Positions 35,361-44,399 of a DNA stretch of 52,692 nucleotides are shown here, piece by piece. The stretch is from Deltaproteobacteria bacterium. GTDB taxonomy: Bacteria > Desulfobacterota > Desulfobulbia > Desulfobulbales > Desulfobulbaceae. The notes below the pieces were generated by a model. It ran no database searches and had not been told where the DNA came from. It saw only the letters and a program-made list of their open reading frames with translations. The position numbers and the translations under genes are program-made. The first letter of the stretch is position 1, and each line of letters starts with the position of its first letter. The stretch spans positions 1 through 52,692 of the forward strand of contig JAJRQC010000039.1 in assembly GCA_024280455.1 (NCBI GenBank), given 5' to 3'.

Positions 35361-35768
35361 TCAGGAAGAGACCGTATTCCTGGGCTCAGGGAGGGCATAC
35401 TTTTTAGTAATTATGTCCAATTGTCTCTTTTGAAGGGCTGAAAGATGAATAAATTTCAGGCCGTACCTTCTTGAGGCTTCATCAATGGTCTCCTTGTTGG
35501 TCAGGCTTATTTCACATGTAAAAATAACCCGGCCTGCAAGAGATCGAAGAATGACCTGCTCCCGGTCGGAGATGAGATCAAATATGATAAATTTGCCGGC
35601 CGGTTCTCTGCCCTTGCATACAGAGAAAAAACCGACCCCATTGCTATTAAAATCAACTACACTGGCAAGATCTTCGAAATAATTCCCCTGAATGGCGACG
35701 AAAATATTTTCTTTGAGTTGGTATCGAACATGACCCCGTTGTTCCAATGAGCGGTTCTCAGTCGGCAT
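35361..35768 (-). CDS. PilZ-domain-like protein
   Basis: A 135-residue soluble protein. The c-di-GMP-binding pattern is partly visible: QRGHVRYQL gives an RxxxR-type motif (R11...R15), and VVDFNSNGVGFF gives the (D/N)xSxxG motif. This is followed by beta strands (IIFDLISDREQVILRSLAGRVIF) and a C-terminal helix. It would relay cyclic di-GMP to an unknown partner. It is monocistronic; its terminator region holds gene fragments. Confidence 0.72.
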   Translation of the reverse strand: MPTENRSLEQRGHVRYQLKENIFVAIQGNYFEDLASVVDFNSNGVGFFSVCKGREPAGKFIIFDLISDREQVILRSLAGRVIFTCEISLTNKETIDEASRRYGLKFIHLSALQKRQLDIITKKYALPEPRNTVSS

Positions 35769-36080
35769 GACAAATCCTCCATAGGGGCGTATTCAGTAAG
35801 CTGCTAAAAAAATACCGTTTTCTCTTCAGAAAACTCTTCTCCCGATAGAAAAAACTCCACAGAATAATAAGATATAAAGACATAACTCTCTTTCATTAAA
35901 GAGGAAGGGGAAGACAAAAGGCAAGGAAATAAAAATTTCTTTTGAAAAAAATTACCCCGGTCCGATCCCATTTCATCCTTGTACAAGTTGTCGAGGATAA
36001 AGCCCCTCTTTCTTCCTTCAGGCTACATTCTCGCGTACGTGGCCACAGGTACCGCCGCAGAATCAGACACTCTGGGTGGA
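35769..36080. other. intergenic spacer, nothing clear
   Basis: About 310 bases, AT-rich (lower GC than the neighbouring genes) near 35800-35960. A six-base stem CTCTTT/AAAGAG (35888-35903) is the only structure. I see no gene, terminator or clear promoter. The promoter of the PilZ gene should lie here. Confidence 0.35.
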
Positions 36081-37811
36081 TCACATCCTCACTGCAGGCT
36101 CCTGTGGTCGTTCCTGTTCCTCTTCCAAGAGTTCCTTTACGTCCATGGCATGGTCGAACTCATAGATATCTTCCTCTCTAAGAAGCAGGTCTTTCAGGGC
36201 GAAGACCTGCAGACGGCAGGACTGGCTGAAAAGACGGTTGGCCATGAGCAGGGAGGCAATCTCCATCTTATTAATGTCTCCATGGGCAGCCTTCTCCATC
36301 ACCGTCTGAACAAACCGCTTATCCATCTGCTCTATATGCAGCACGGTTCGCAGCAAGCTGCGGAACTGCTCCTGTACAGTCCCGATCTCCAGGAAGTGGT
36401 TGATGTCGTGGTATAGTTCCACCAGACGACGACGGAACAGCCTGTACTGGTAATTCAGGTATTCATTGTCCGAACCATCGAACTCGTCCAGGTCATGACT
36501 GAGTCCCTTGATGTTTTTGATGGAGTTCATGATATTACGCGAGGCATAGATCATCCGTTCCAGTTCCCTGGCCTCGGCCTCCTCAAGCTGGGCATTGAGG
36601 AGCTTTGCGTAAAACTCGATGATCTCTCCATGGAGAAGCTTCACATTTTCGTAAAAATCAGGGCGACTGCCGATCTTGACCAGATTTTTTTCAAAGGGGA
36701 GGGCATGATCAAAGATCAGCTTGTCATCGATCCTGAAGGTCCTGAGGCTGTAGAGCTGACACTCTTCAAAGAGGTGAAGGATCTCATTGCGCAGGGAGGC
36801 GATGGCCGCATCCGTAACTTCCGTGGGCGTATTGTTGAGATATACAGTGAGAACTTCTTTGTGATCGGGAAAAGCCCGAATCAGGAAGCGGGCAAGGAGT
36901 CCGATAAAGGGAAAGAAGACGATCACGCCGATAAAGTTGAAAAGAGTATGAAAGAGGGCCAGGGCCATAACCGCGTTGGTGGCGGTATCAAAGAAGTGAA
37001 CAACCAGCCAGGATAGAGGCTTGAGGGCGGCAAAAGCAATAATACCGGTCGTCAAATTAAAAATGAGATGACTGATACTCACCCGTTTCTTGGACTGAAT
37101 CCCTCCTATGGAACCGAGGAGGACGGTAACGGTGGTGCCGATATTTGCACCGATGACCATGGCTACCGAGGTCTCGAAACTGATCAGACCGCTGTTGAGT
37201 GAGGTGAGAACGATGGCAATGGACGCCGAGCTCGACTGCATGAGGGCGGTGATCAGAATACCGAAAAGGAGGTAGAGCCAGAGCCCGTAATCAGCAATGG
37301 AACTGAGATCAATATGCCGGGCATAGTTTTCCACACTGGTCTTCATAAAATCGAGACCTAGAAAGAGAAAACCGAAGCCGATCAGCATCCTGCTTCCCTG
37401 AAAAAACTTTGAGGATGGACCAAAGGCAATGAACATGAGCCCCCCGCCTGCGATCAGAGGCAAAGCAAAACTTTCAATCTTCAGCTTAAAACCGAATACG
37501 GCCACAATCCAGGAAGTGACGGTGGTACCGAGATTAGCACCCATCATCACTCCGATTCCGTTTTCCATAGTCATCACTCCGGCCCCGACAAAGGCAAGGA
37601 CCATGAGGGAGACCGCAGAGCTGGACTGGAGGATGGCGGTTATGAAGGCACCGCTGCCGATGGAGCGTAGGCGGCTGTTGGTATACTGCCGGATCATCTT
37701 TCGGAAAACCCTGCCGGATATGGCCTTGATCGAATCCTCCAGAAGAAACATGCCATAGAGGAAAATGGCGAGCCCGGCCAGCAATTTCCAGAAATCTAAA
37801 GAACCATCCAT
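36081..37811 (-). CDS. Na+/Pi-cotransporter family protein with PhoU-like C-terminus
   Basis: A 576-residue membrane protein. Two inverted repeats of the Na/Pi cotransporter domain (PF02690) carry the QSSSA motifs: AILQSSSAVSLMVLAFVGAG near 60-80 and ALMQSSSASIAIVLTSLNSG near 190-210. Each is followed by GANLGTTVT or GANIGTTVT. After the membrane part (to about 310) a helical PhoU-like domain of about 200 residues occupies the C-terminus, rich in charged residues. It imports phosphate with sodium, or modulates such uptake. The start is ATG 37811. Confidence 0.93.
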   Translation of the reverse strand: MDGSLDFWKLLAGLAIFLYGMFLLEDSIKAISGRVFRKMIRQYTNSRLRSIGSGAFITAILQSSSAVSLMVLAFVGAGVMTMENGIGVMMGANLGTTVTSWIVAVFGFKLKIESFALPLIAGGGLMFIAFGPSSKFFQGSRMLIGFGFLFLGLDFMKTSVENYARHIDLSSIADYGLWLYLLFGILITALMQSSSASIAIVLTSLNSGLISFETSVAMVIGANIGTTVTVLLGSIGGIQSKKRVSISHLIFNLTTGIIAFAALKPLSWLVVHFFDTATNAVMALALFHTLFNFIGVIVFFPFIGLLARFLIRAFPDHKEVLTVYLNNTPTEVTDAAIASLRNEILHLFEECQLYSLRTFRIDDKLIFDHALPFEKNLVKIGSRPDFYENVKLLHGEIIEFYAKLLNAQLEEAEARELERMIYASRNIMNSIKNIKGLSHDLDEFDGSDNEYLNYQYRLFRRRLVELYHDINHFLEIGTVQEQFRSLLRTVLHIEQMDKRFVQTVMEKAAHGDINKMEIASLLMANRLFSQSCRLQVFALKDLLLREEDIYEFDHAMDVKELLEEEQERPQEPAVRM

Positions 37812-37882
37812 AGACGTGAGTTGAGTTGAAGGAGATCTTGTTTTTGATCAACGTTTATCCGCTCGATTTCCACCCGACTCGA

Positions 37883-37902
37883 AACGACAAACGACAAACG
37901 AC
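37883..37902. repeat. short tandem repeat
   Basis: The heptamer AACGACA occurs about three times in a row upstream of the cotransporter gene. It is a simple sequence repeat with no evident role. Confidence 0.5.
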
Positions 37903-37937
37903 GGCTAAAACAGGTCGAACAGGAAACTGAATCTTAA

Positions 37938-38040
37938 TGGACTCGTAAAAAGTCAAGTACGCCTGTTGCATAATATGGAAAACCAACAGGTTATTACCTC
38001 TCCGCCGTCGGTGGCGAGGCTTTTTGCGACACCGACAATC
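37938..38040. repeat. 103-bp dispersed foldback repeat, copy 1
   Basis: It matches 41539-41641 over the full 103 bases with about 12 differences. Internal pairs give three hairpins: CTCGTAAAAAG with the CTTTTTGCGA end, CCTGTTG with CAACAGG, and CCTCTCCGCC with GGTGGCGAGG. It abuts the stop codon of the toroid-like gene exactly (TAA complement at 38040-38042). It has no ORF. Confidence 0.85.
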
Positions 38041-39218
38041 TAACGCAGCAGCAGATACCCATCCGGCCCCAGACTTGTGGCTAACATAACACTGTTGATG
38101 TCAATATGTTCTAGCCAGGTACTGCTTTTCTGATTTTCCGGGGTCAGCCAGAACTGTTCAATTTTTTCCTTTAAGGGGAGATACTGCGAGAAGTCAGCAA
38201 GCTGCGCAGTCAATGCGGTCTGTTGTGGAAAATGTTGTGGATGCTGCTTGATCATCAGCGCCATTTTTTCAATCGCATGGAGCGCAATAGAAAGACCCAG
38301 TTCACGAAATGCGAGACGATATTCAGCCGGGTGATTGAGCGTGTCCGTCATAACAAAGGTGTCCATACCACCTTTGGCATCATGCAGGAGCCGGGAGAGC
38401 ATGTCGGCCAGAGAAAAATTGTTGTAAAGTATCAACTGCGTCAATCTGCATGCATCGGTGAGAAGGCCACCGATTCCCAGGGGATCATCGGTAAACCAGT
38501 TTACACCTTCACACATGACTGCAGCCTCTGTGATCTCCGTATCCAGGTTGAGCTCAGAAGGTATTTCCGGATCCACAGCAGCGGTAGCTGTAAGTTGAAG
38601 ATAGGTGATAAGACCATCAAGAGCATCATGCTGGCCCATGGAGGCAACCAGAGGGCGGGAGAGATCGATGCTCATCTTCCAATACATCCGTTTCTCCCGG
38701 GAAGGTGATTCGGTATGGGTAAACCGTGCATGGGCGGTTTTGGCAAGTTCCAGGGCCCACCGGTTATAGTGTACCTTGCCGGTAACCTGTGCAACCCGGT
38801 TGAGGGCATGCATCCATTTTGTCAGGTAGTGGAAGTATTGCCCGTCCCGATCCCACTCTAAACGTTCATCATACGGTTCACCGGGACTTCGTTCGTTCAA
38901 CTTCTTGCCGATTCTTAAGCCACCGACAGTGGGATGCCGCCTGCCCTCTTCTTCATCAAGGCCGCTTATCCATCCGCTGCGGGGATCATCGTCACGGTGT
39001 CTTCCCAGGATAGTATGCACTTGATTGATAAGGGCGAAGGCCTCGTCTCGATACCTCTGCTCACCTGTCTGCTGAAAAAGCTCCAGAAAATTACAAACGG
39101 CAAAGGCATCGGTCCATAAATAGCGTTTTGGTGCATGGCTGCCGGCTGCCAGACCGGTGCGGGTAGTAAAATCGATCATGATCTCCCGGATTATTGCTCT
39201 ATCCTTTGTCATTGCCAT
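38040..39218 (-). CDS. conserved protein with probable alpha/alpha-toroid fold
   Basis: A 392-residue soluble protein, mostly alpha-helical, of a conserved group of unknown function. Striking blocks are APKRYLWTDAFAVCNFLELFQQTGE near 27-51, the acidic/basic block DDPRSGWISGLDEEEGRRHPTVGGLRIGKKL, LEWDRDGQYFHYLTKWMHALNR, and YWKMSIDLSRPLVASMGQHDALDGL. Repeated helix pairs with W, H and D/E clusters suggest a six-hairpin glycosidase-like toroid, but the catalytic residues are not proven. No signal peptide is visible. The gene ends in the 103-bp repeat. Confidence 0.65.
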   Translation of the reverse strand: MAMTKDRAIIREIMIDFTTRTGLAAGSHAPKRYLWTDAFAVCNFLELFQQTGEQRYRDEAFALINQVHTILGRHRDDDPRSGWISGLDEEEGRRHPTVGGLRIGKKLNERSPGEPYDERLEWDRDGQYFHYLTKWMHALNRVAQVTGKVHYNRWALELAKTAHARFTHTESPSREKRMYWKMSIDLSRPLVASMGQHDALDGLITYLQLTATAAVDPEIPSELNLDTEITEAAVMCEGVNWFTDDPLGIGGLLTDACRLTQLILYNNFSLADMLSRLLHDAKGGMDTFVMTDTLNHPAEYRLAFRELGLSIALHAIEKMALMIKQHPQHFPQQTALTAQLADFSQYLPLKEKIEQFWLTPENQKSSTWLEHIDINSVMLATSLGPDGYLLLR

Positions 39219-39383
39219 TATCTCATTGACAGGTTGCCGTGATATGGCTGCATTGAAACAGTCTGGTAGTTACGACAGCGGCCAATGGCAGCTGCCGGGA
39301 GTTCGAGCTTTTCCCGGGGAGGTTTCATGGGGCAGCCTTCAGTTGTTATGACCCACCGGACAATCCCCGGAGTCACATGGCAA

Positions 39384-40397
39384 TCAGGCCCACACTCCAG
39401 CAATATCCTGACCACATTTTCCGCAGCGACCGTCAGTCAGGTCGTTCTGCCGGATACTGAAACCATAGCGGCTGATCAGCTCGACGCCACATCCCGGGCA
39501 GTAGGTGTTTTCCCCGCCCTCGCCGGGGATATTGCCCTCATAGACATAGTGCAGCCCTTCTTCAAGGCCGATTTTTCGCGCCTTGCGCAAGGTGGCCACC
39601 GGTGTGGGTTCCCGATCCAGCATCTTATAGGTGGGATAAAAGGCCGTTACATGCCAGGGAATGGTGGGAGAAACCGATTTGACAAACCGGGCAATATCAC
39701 GCAACTCTTCCGGCGAATCGTTCAAGCCCGGGATGATAAGCGTGGTCACCTCCACCCAAACCCCGAGTTCATGCATGAGCTTAACGTTATCCAGAACGGG
39801 CTGCAGCTTGGCCTTACAGACCTTTTTATAAAAATCGTCGGTAAATCCCTTGATATCAATATTGATACCGTCCAGGACCGTGGCCAGATGTCTGGTGACT
39901 TCCGGGGTCATGTAGCCGTTGCTGACAAAGACATTTTTCAGCTGCTGCTCACGGGCAAGCACCGAACAGTCGTAGGCAAATTCATAGAAAATTGTCGGCT
40001 CCACGTACGTGTAACAGACACTGGCACACCCGGTTTGCACGGCTTCCTCAACAACCTCTTCGGCCGTTCGTTCATTGCCGGTTATCTCGCCGTTGTGGGA
40101 ATGAGGATATTGAGAGATATCGAAGTTTTGACAGTGGAGACAACGGAAATTGCAGCCGACGGTGGAAATTGAAAAGGCCCTGCTGCCGGGCAGAAAATTG
40201 AACAAAGGCTTTTTTTCAATAGGATCGATACGTTCTGAAACCAATCGCCCGTAGACAAGACTGTATAAAACACCATTCCTGTTTTCCCGCACCCCACAGA
40301 TGCCTTGTTTCCCCTCTTTTATGTGACAATGATGGTTGCACAGCCCACAGATAACCTCGTTTTCTTTTCCTGATTGATAAAACATCGCCTCTTTCAC
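39384..40397 (-). CDS. amrS: AmmeMemoRadiSam system radical SAM enzyme
   Basis: A 337-residue radical SAM protein of the AmrS group. The 4Fe-4S/SAM motif is STVGCNFRCLHCQNFDISQ with C82, C86 and C89 (CxxxCxxC). A cysteine cluster precedes it (CGLCNHHC, residues 17-24, and GICGVREN near 34). Later come CYTYVEPTIFYEF and NGYMTPEVTRHL. The other two members of the usual trio, AmmeMemoRadiSam proteins A and B, are not in the window. It lies on the minus strand just after pcm. Its substrate is unknown. Confidence 0.9.
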   Translation of the reverse strand: MKEAMFYQSGKENEVICGLCNHHCHIKEGKQGICGVRENRNGVLYSLVYGRLVSERIDPIEKKPLFNFLPGSRAFSISTVGCNFRCLHCQNFDISQYPHSHNGEITGNERTAEEVVEEAVQTGCASVCYTYVEPTIFYEFAYDCSVLAREQQLKNVFVSNGYMTPEVTRHLATVLDGINIDIKGFTDDFYKKVCKAKLQPVLDNVKLMHELGVWVEVTTLIIPGLNDSPEELRDIARFVKSVSPTIPWHVTAFYPTYKMLDREPTPVATLRKARKIGLEEGLHYVYEGNIPGEGGENTYCPGCGVELISRYGFSIRQNDLTDGRCGKCGQDIAGVWA

Positions 40398-40521
40398 GTG
40401 TCCGCCCCCCTTCTAGTCTTTTCGTCATGGAACCGTCCATGCAAAAAAAATCATGAAAAAAATGGTGTGTTACATCAGGTTCATGATGTTCGTTTCAATT
40501 CTTGATCAACTTGTTCCTTTT

Positions 40522-41190
40522 TTAATCGGTATTCAACCTGCCGGTAAATGGGACAAAAGAGACCGGCAGGATGTTTTTACTGGTAAATCCACCTTGTTCG
40601 TCTTTTTGAACCAGCAAAAGTTCCTGGGGCTGATGAGGACGGCCAACAGGGATAACAAGTCTGCCGCAGGGCTTAAGCTGTTCTTTTAAAGCCGGTGGTA
40701 TATGAGCGGCAGCAGCCGTGACGATGATTCCGTCAAAAGGGGCATGTTCCGGCCATCCGCTGGCAGCGTCTCCCTGGCGTATTTCCACATTCCGGTAGCC
40801 GAGTTTTTTAATGATCTGTTCCGCCTTCAGCGCCAGGGCCGGGACGATTTCAATCGTATAGATCTTTTTAACCAGTTGAGAAAGTACTGCTGCCTGATAC
40901 CCTGATCCGGCACCCACTTCCAGGATTACATCGTCCTTATCCGGACAAAGCAGGTCGGTCATCAGGGCAACAATGAAAGGTTGGGAGATTGTCTGTTCGT
41001 TACCAATGGGTAAGGGTATGTTCTCATACGCCCATGGTTTCAGCTTGTCCGGCATGAATTCATCCCGTGGCACCCTGGCAATGGCCGCCATAACCTCGGG
41101 CATAAATGCAGATATTCCCGTGAAATGCCGGGTAGCTCGGCAATCCGCATCAATACTTCGCAACATTGCATTGACTTGCTGTTGACCCAT
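40522..41190 (-). CDS. pcm: protein-L-isoaspartate O-methyltransferase
   Basis: Methylates L-isoaspartyl residues of aged proteins for repair. A 222-residue class I SAM methyltransferase. The substrate loop is PIGNEQTISQPFIVALMTDLL, the SAM loop DVILEVGAGSGYQAAVLSQLV, and further YTIEIVPALALKAEQIIKKLGY and APFDGIIVTAAAAHIP. The start at 41190 was chosen because the family begins here; the longer open frame is not conserved. A probable sigma-70 promoter on the same strand lies at 41338-41365. The amrS gene follows on the same strand about 125 bases on. Confidence 0.94.
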   Translation of the reverse strand: MGQQQVNAMLRSIDADCRATRHFTGISAFMPEVMAAIARVPRDEFMPDKLKPWAYENIPLPIGNEQTISQPFIVALMTDLLCPDKDDVILEVGAGSGYQAAVLSQLVKKIYTIEIVPALALKAEQIIKKLGYRNVEIRQGDAASGWPEHAPFDGIIVTAAAAHIPPALKEQLKPCGRLVIPVGRPHQPQELLLVQKDEQGGFTSKNILPVSFVPFTGRLNTD

Positions 41191-41337
41191 TAATCTATCA
41201 CCTGAAATTCTCCGTTTGTTTTTCCAGGGGCTGACTGCCGACCCGGGTGGCGGAACCAACAAGATAAATTGCAGGCTCTATTGTTGAATTTTACCCAGAG
41301 AGATGAATATCTTATTCGTGTATTATCGATATGTTAT

Positions 41338-41365
41338 ATAATAAGCATCCTTGGTCTGCTGTCAA
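41338..41365 (-). promoter_or_regulatory. pcm: sigma-70 promoter for pcm
   Basis: On the minus strand TTGACA (41365-41360) and TATTAT (41343-41338) are 16 bases apart. The start codon of pcm is about 150 bases downstream, leaving a leader of about 140 nt with no evident structure. Confidence 0.55.
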
Positions 41366-41538
41366 GTCGGGAAAATAGCGATACAAGGGTCTGCAGCAGC
41401 CTAGCCTATCAGCTTCATGGCCAATGGCCGTGGCATGATGTGTTTTTCCAAGTCCTCCGGGGGACAGCCTGTACCATCTGTTGCCCATTGGCTGGTTACT
41501 TTTCTTTTATGTCCCCCTTTTGTGAAAAAAAATTCCGA

Positions 41539-41641
41539 TGGTCTCGTAAAAAGTCAAATACGCCTGTTGCACGATACGAAAAATCAACAGGTTATAACCT
41601 CTCCGCCGTCGGTGGCGAGGCTTTTTACGACACCGACAATT
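41539..41641. repeat. 103-bp dispersed foldback repeat, copy 2
   Basis: Same element as 37938-38040, same length and orientation, with the same three hairpins (TCGTAAAAAG pairs with CTTTTTACGA here). The copies bracket 3.5 kb that contain the toroid-like gene, amrS and pcm, so they could recombine. Confidence 0.85.
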
Positions 41642-41720
41642 CCTGCAATAATACATGCAATCAGTACCCGCAAAAACACAGAGTTACAAATCCACTGACG
41701 AATTGCGGTTCATTTGCAAG

Positions 41721-41749
41721 TTGACAGTTGAACCCCTGGCCTGTAAAGT
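41721..41749 (+). promoter_or_regulatory. nikA: sigma-70 promoter of the nickel operon
   Basis: TTGACA (41721-41726) and TAAAGT (41744-41749) are separated by exactly 17 bases. The -10 overlaps the left arm of the operator at 41748, so a bound repressor would block RNA polymerase. The start codon is about 150 bases downstream. Confidence 0.7.
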
Positions 41750-41774
41750 GTTACGAAATATGAAAAAGTAACAC
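41748..41774 (+). promoter_or_regulatory. NikR-type operator
   Basis: GTGTTAC-N13-GTAACAC is a perfect seven-base inverted repeat (41748-41754 and 41768-41774). It agrees with the NikR-site form GTGTTAC-N13/14-GTAACAC that I recall for deltaproteobacteria. It sits over the -10 of the operon promoter, the expected place for nickel-dependent repression. The nikR gene itself is not in this window. Confidence 0.75.
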
Positions 41775-41902
41775 TAGCGGTTTTATCAGGGTTATTTCAG
41801 GTAATTTCTCACAGCACTTTCAATTCAATGTTTAACGGCTAACCCGTGAGCAGCAAATCTCAGCCTGCTCAAAATTTGAACCTTAATTTCATGGAGATAA
41901 AA

Positions 41903-43450
41903 ATGATACTGAACAACAAAAACATTCCAATTCTTTTGTTGTGTATACTTCTCATACTGGGGGCTGGCCAGGTGCTGGCTTCACAACCTGACAGACCTCT
42001 GGTTGTGGTGTCTCCGTGGGGGGCAAAGGGTATGGATCCGTTGGTTTCCGGGTTCATCTTTACCCGGATGGGTTGCCTCGAGACCCTGGTGACAACCGAT
42101 GGCAAGGGCAAGGGGGGGCTTACACCACTGCTTGCCAGCAAATGGAGTGTTTCTGAAGACAAATTGACCTGGACCTTCACCGTAAAGGATGGTGTCTTCT
42201 TCCATGACGGTACCCCGCTTACAGGAGAAAACACGGCCCTTGCCCTGGAGCGGATATTTGCCAACGGTAAGTTGTTCAAGGGATCTCCAGTGGAATCTGT
42301 ACGTGGTTCCGGACAAAAGGTTATTATCAAAACCTCAACCCCCTTTTCCGCCCTACCAGCCTATCTGGCCCATTCCAGTACTGCAATCATGCCCCCGGCA
42401 GCCTTTGCGGATGACGGTACGGTCAAAAAAATCATCGGTACCGGATTTTACAGGCTTGCAGATACAGACGGCAAAACTGTTTTCAACTTTACCGCCTTTG
42501 CTGATTACTGGGGGGAGAAGGCCAAAATCGAAAAGGCTCGTTACCTTGCCGTAAGCGATGGAGAAACCAGAGCCTTGATGGCAGAATCAGGAGATGCGGA
42601 TATTGCCCTCACTCTTTCTGCAACTGCTGCCAGGCGGTTGCGGGACCAAGCCAATGTACAGATAAACAGTACCGCGATTCCACGTGTACGTGAGATAACC
42701 CTTAACGCCAATCTGGTTTTTTTCGATAGCGCAGTTGAGAGGCTGGCCCTGTCCATGGCCATTGACCGTCAAGGGATCGCCCAGGCAATTCTGAAAAATC
42801 CGGAAACAGCTGCAACCCAGCTTATGCCCGCAGTCTCCATGTGGCATAACCCCGGGCTTACTCCGCTTGCCCATAACCCTGAAAAAGCACGCCAACTGCT
42901 TGAAAAGGCAGGATGGACGAAAAACAAAAATGGCATTTATGCTCAAGATGGGCAGGATTTTTCCTTTGACTTGCTCACCTACTCCACCCGTCCCATGCTT
43001 CCTGTCGTCGCCGAAGCCCTCCAATCTCAGTTTGCGGAGATAGGGGTAAGGATGAATATTGTCGTAGGTAAATCATCGCAGATACCGGCAAGATACAAGG
43101 ACGGAACCCTGGAAGCTGCCCTGGTTGGACGCAATTTCGGTCTGGTTCCTGATTCGATAGGGACCATAAAGTCCGACTTCGGTCCAGCCGGCGCCAGAGG
43201 ATCCTGGGGTTCACTCGGCTGGAAATCCGGAAAACTGAATGGATTGATTGACCAGTACCTGGCAACCTTTGAGGAGAAAAAAGCTGCAGTGATACGGGGA
43301 AAGATAGCTGAAATTCTGCAAAAAGAACTGCCGGTTATTCCGGTCTCCTGGTATGACCACCATGTTGCGGTGAGTAAAAAGATCAGCGGGGTACAACTTG
43401 ACCCCTATGAAATCAAGCCATATACCAAAGGAGTTTCATGGGTCAGGTAG
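41903..43450 (+). CDS. nikA: nickel/peptide ABC transporter substrate-binding protein
   Basis: A 515-residue periplasmic solute-binding protein of family 5 (SBP_bac_5). A signal peptide (residues 1-26, ending GQVLA) is followed by LVVVSPWGAKGMDPL, then KWSVSEDKLTWTFTVKDGVFFHDGTPL, the SBP_bac_5 hallmark. Later come KIIGTGFYRL and LALSMAIDRQGIAQAIL. The start ATG at 41903 fits the SD TGGAGAT, while an upstream ATG at 41891 lies within that SD. Family members bind nickel or a nickel-chelator complex, or peptides; the NikR-type operator argues for nickel. Confidence 0.85.
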   Translation: MILNNKNIPILLLCILLILGAGQVLASQPDRPLVVVSPWGAKGMDPLVSGFIFTRMGCLETLVTTDGKGKGGLTPLLASKWSVSEDKLTWTFTVKDGVFFHDGTPLTGENTALALERIFANGKLFKGSPVESVRGSGQKVIIKTSTPFSALPAYLAHSSTAIMPPAAFADDGTVKKIIGTGFYRLADTDGKTVFNFTAFADYWGEKAKIEKARYLAVSDGETRALMAESGDADIALTLSATAARRLRDQANVQINSTAIPRVREITLNANLVFFDSAVERLALSMAIDRQGIAQAILKNPETAATQLMPAVSMWHNPGLTPLAHNPEKARQLLEKAGWTKNKNGIYAQDGQDFSFDLLTYSTRPMLPVVAEALQSQFAEIGVRMNIVVGKSSQIPARYKDGTLEAALVGRNFGLVPDSIGTIKSDFGPAGARGSWGSLGWKSGKLNGLIDQYLATFEEKKAAVIRGKIAEILQKELPVIPVSWYDHHVAVSKKISGVQLDPYEIKPYTKGVSWVR

Positions 43451-44394
43451 TCAGGAGCATCTGTACCCATCTGTTCCAGGGGATCAGCGTTGCCCTGATT
43501 GTCGCGACACTGGGGTTCCTTGCCGTCAACCTGACCCGTGGCGACACCGCTCTGGATATTGCCATTGCCCGCTACAGCGAAGACCTGGCTGATGAGAGAG
43601 TTGTTGAGCTGGTTCGCAGGGAAGAGGGGCTGGATCAGCCCCTCTTCGTGCAATACTGCCAATGGGTGGGCCGTATCCTGACCCTTGACCTTGGCAGATC
43701 TCTGGTCAGCAGGGAACCGGTTACCGCTTTGCTGATCCATCATTTTCATTACACTTTTCTGCTGGCAACAGCGGCAATAGCAGTTTCGCTGCTTATCGCC
43801 CTGCCATGGGGAGTCCTGTGTGGGATCTATCCCGGCGGGACTTTTGACCATATCTCATCAATGATCTGCAGCGCACTGGTCTCTGTACCCCAGTTCGTCA
43901 TCGGACTGCTGCTGATCCTGGCCCTTGCAATCAGGCTGCACTGGTTTCCGGTGGCCGGTTTTTTCTCTCCGGCCCATCTGGTCCTGCCGGCCATAACTCT
44001 CGGAATCGGACTGGCCGCTGTTTCCAGCCGGGTCATTGCCACCTCCCTGGCTGAAGTTCGCGGGTCTTTGTTTTACAGGTTCGGAGCCATGAAAGGGTTG
44101 TCACCGTTCAGGGTGTTTACGGCCCATGGCATTAGAAACGCCTCTATCCCGGTGGTAACCTATATCAGTGTGCAGGCTGCTCACCTGCTGGACGGGGTCG
44201 TGGTGGTGGAGACACTGTTTGCCTGGCCGGGACTTGGAAAACTGTTGCTGGATTCCGTGCTTGCCCGTGATATTCCGGTCATTCAGGGAGCCTGCCTGCT
44301 GATCGGTATTCTCTATGTCGCCGTCAATATAACGGTTGACCTGATCTGTCTTGTCCTTGATCCACGCCGCAGAAACCGGTTGGCTACCAGTTGA
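43438..44394 (+). CDS. nikB: nickel ABC transporter permease, NikB-like
   Basis: A 318-residue inner-membrane permease of the DppB/OppB type. There are about six hydrophobic segments, the N-terminal FFxxNLTRGD-like VNLTRGDTALDIA loop, and the EAA-type cytoplasmic loop (SLAEVRGSLFYRFGAMKGLSPFRVFTAHGIRNA) that docks on the ATPase. It overlaps the end of nikA by 13 bases. A nickel-specific role follows from the operon only; the family also moves peptides. Confidence 0.87.
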   Translation: MGQVVRSICTHLFQGISVALIVATLGFLAVNLTRGDTALDIAIARYSEDLADERVVELVRREEGLDQPLFVQYCQWVGRILTLDLGRSLVSREPVTALLIHHFHYTFLLATAAIAVSLLIALPWGVLCGIYPGGTFDHISSMICSALVSVPQFVIGLLLILALAIRLHWFPVAGFFSPAHLVLPAITLGIGLAAVSSRVIATSLAEVRGSLFYRFGAMKGLSPFRVFTAHGIRNASIPVVTYISVQAAHLLDGVVVVETLFAWPGLGKLLLDSVLARDIPVIQGACLLIGILYVAVNITVDLICLVLDPRRRNRLATS

Positions 44395-44399
44395 GTCCA

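Noticed and set aside
39157-39351. Plus-strand frame with a lipobox-like LSFVIAIISLTGC
   Set aside because: Its start overlaps the 5' end of the toroid-like gene on the other strand, no SD is present and the tail is unconserved; probably chance.
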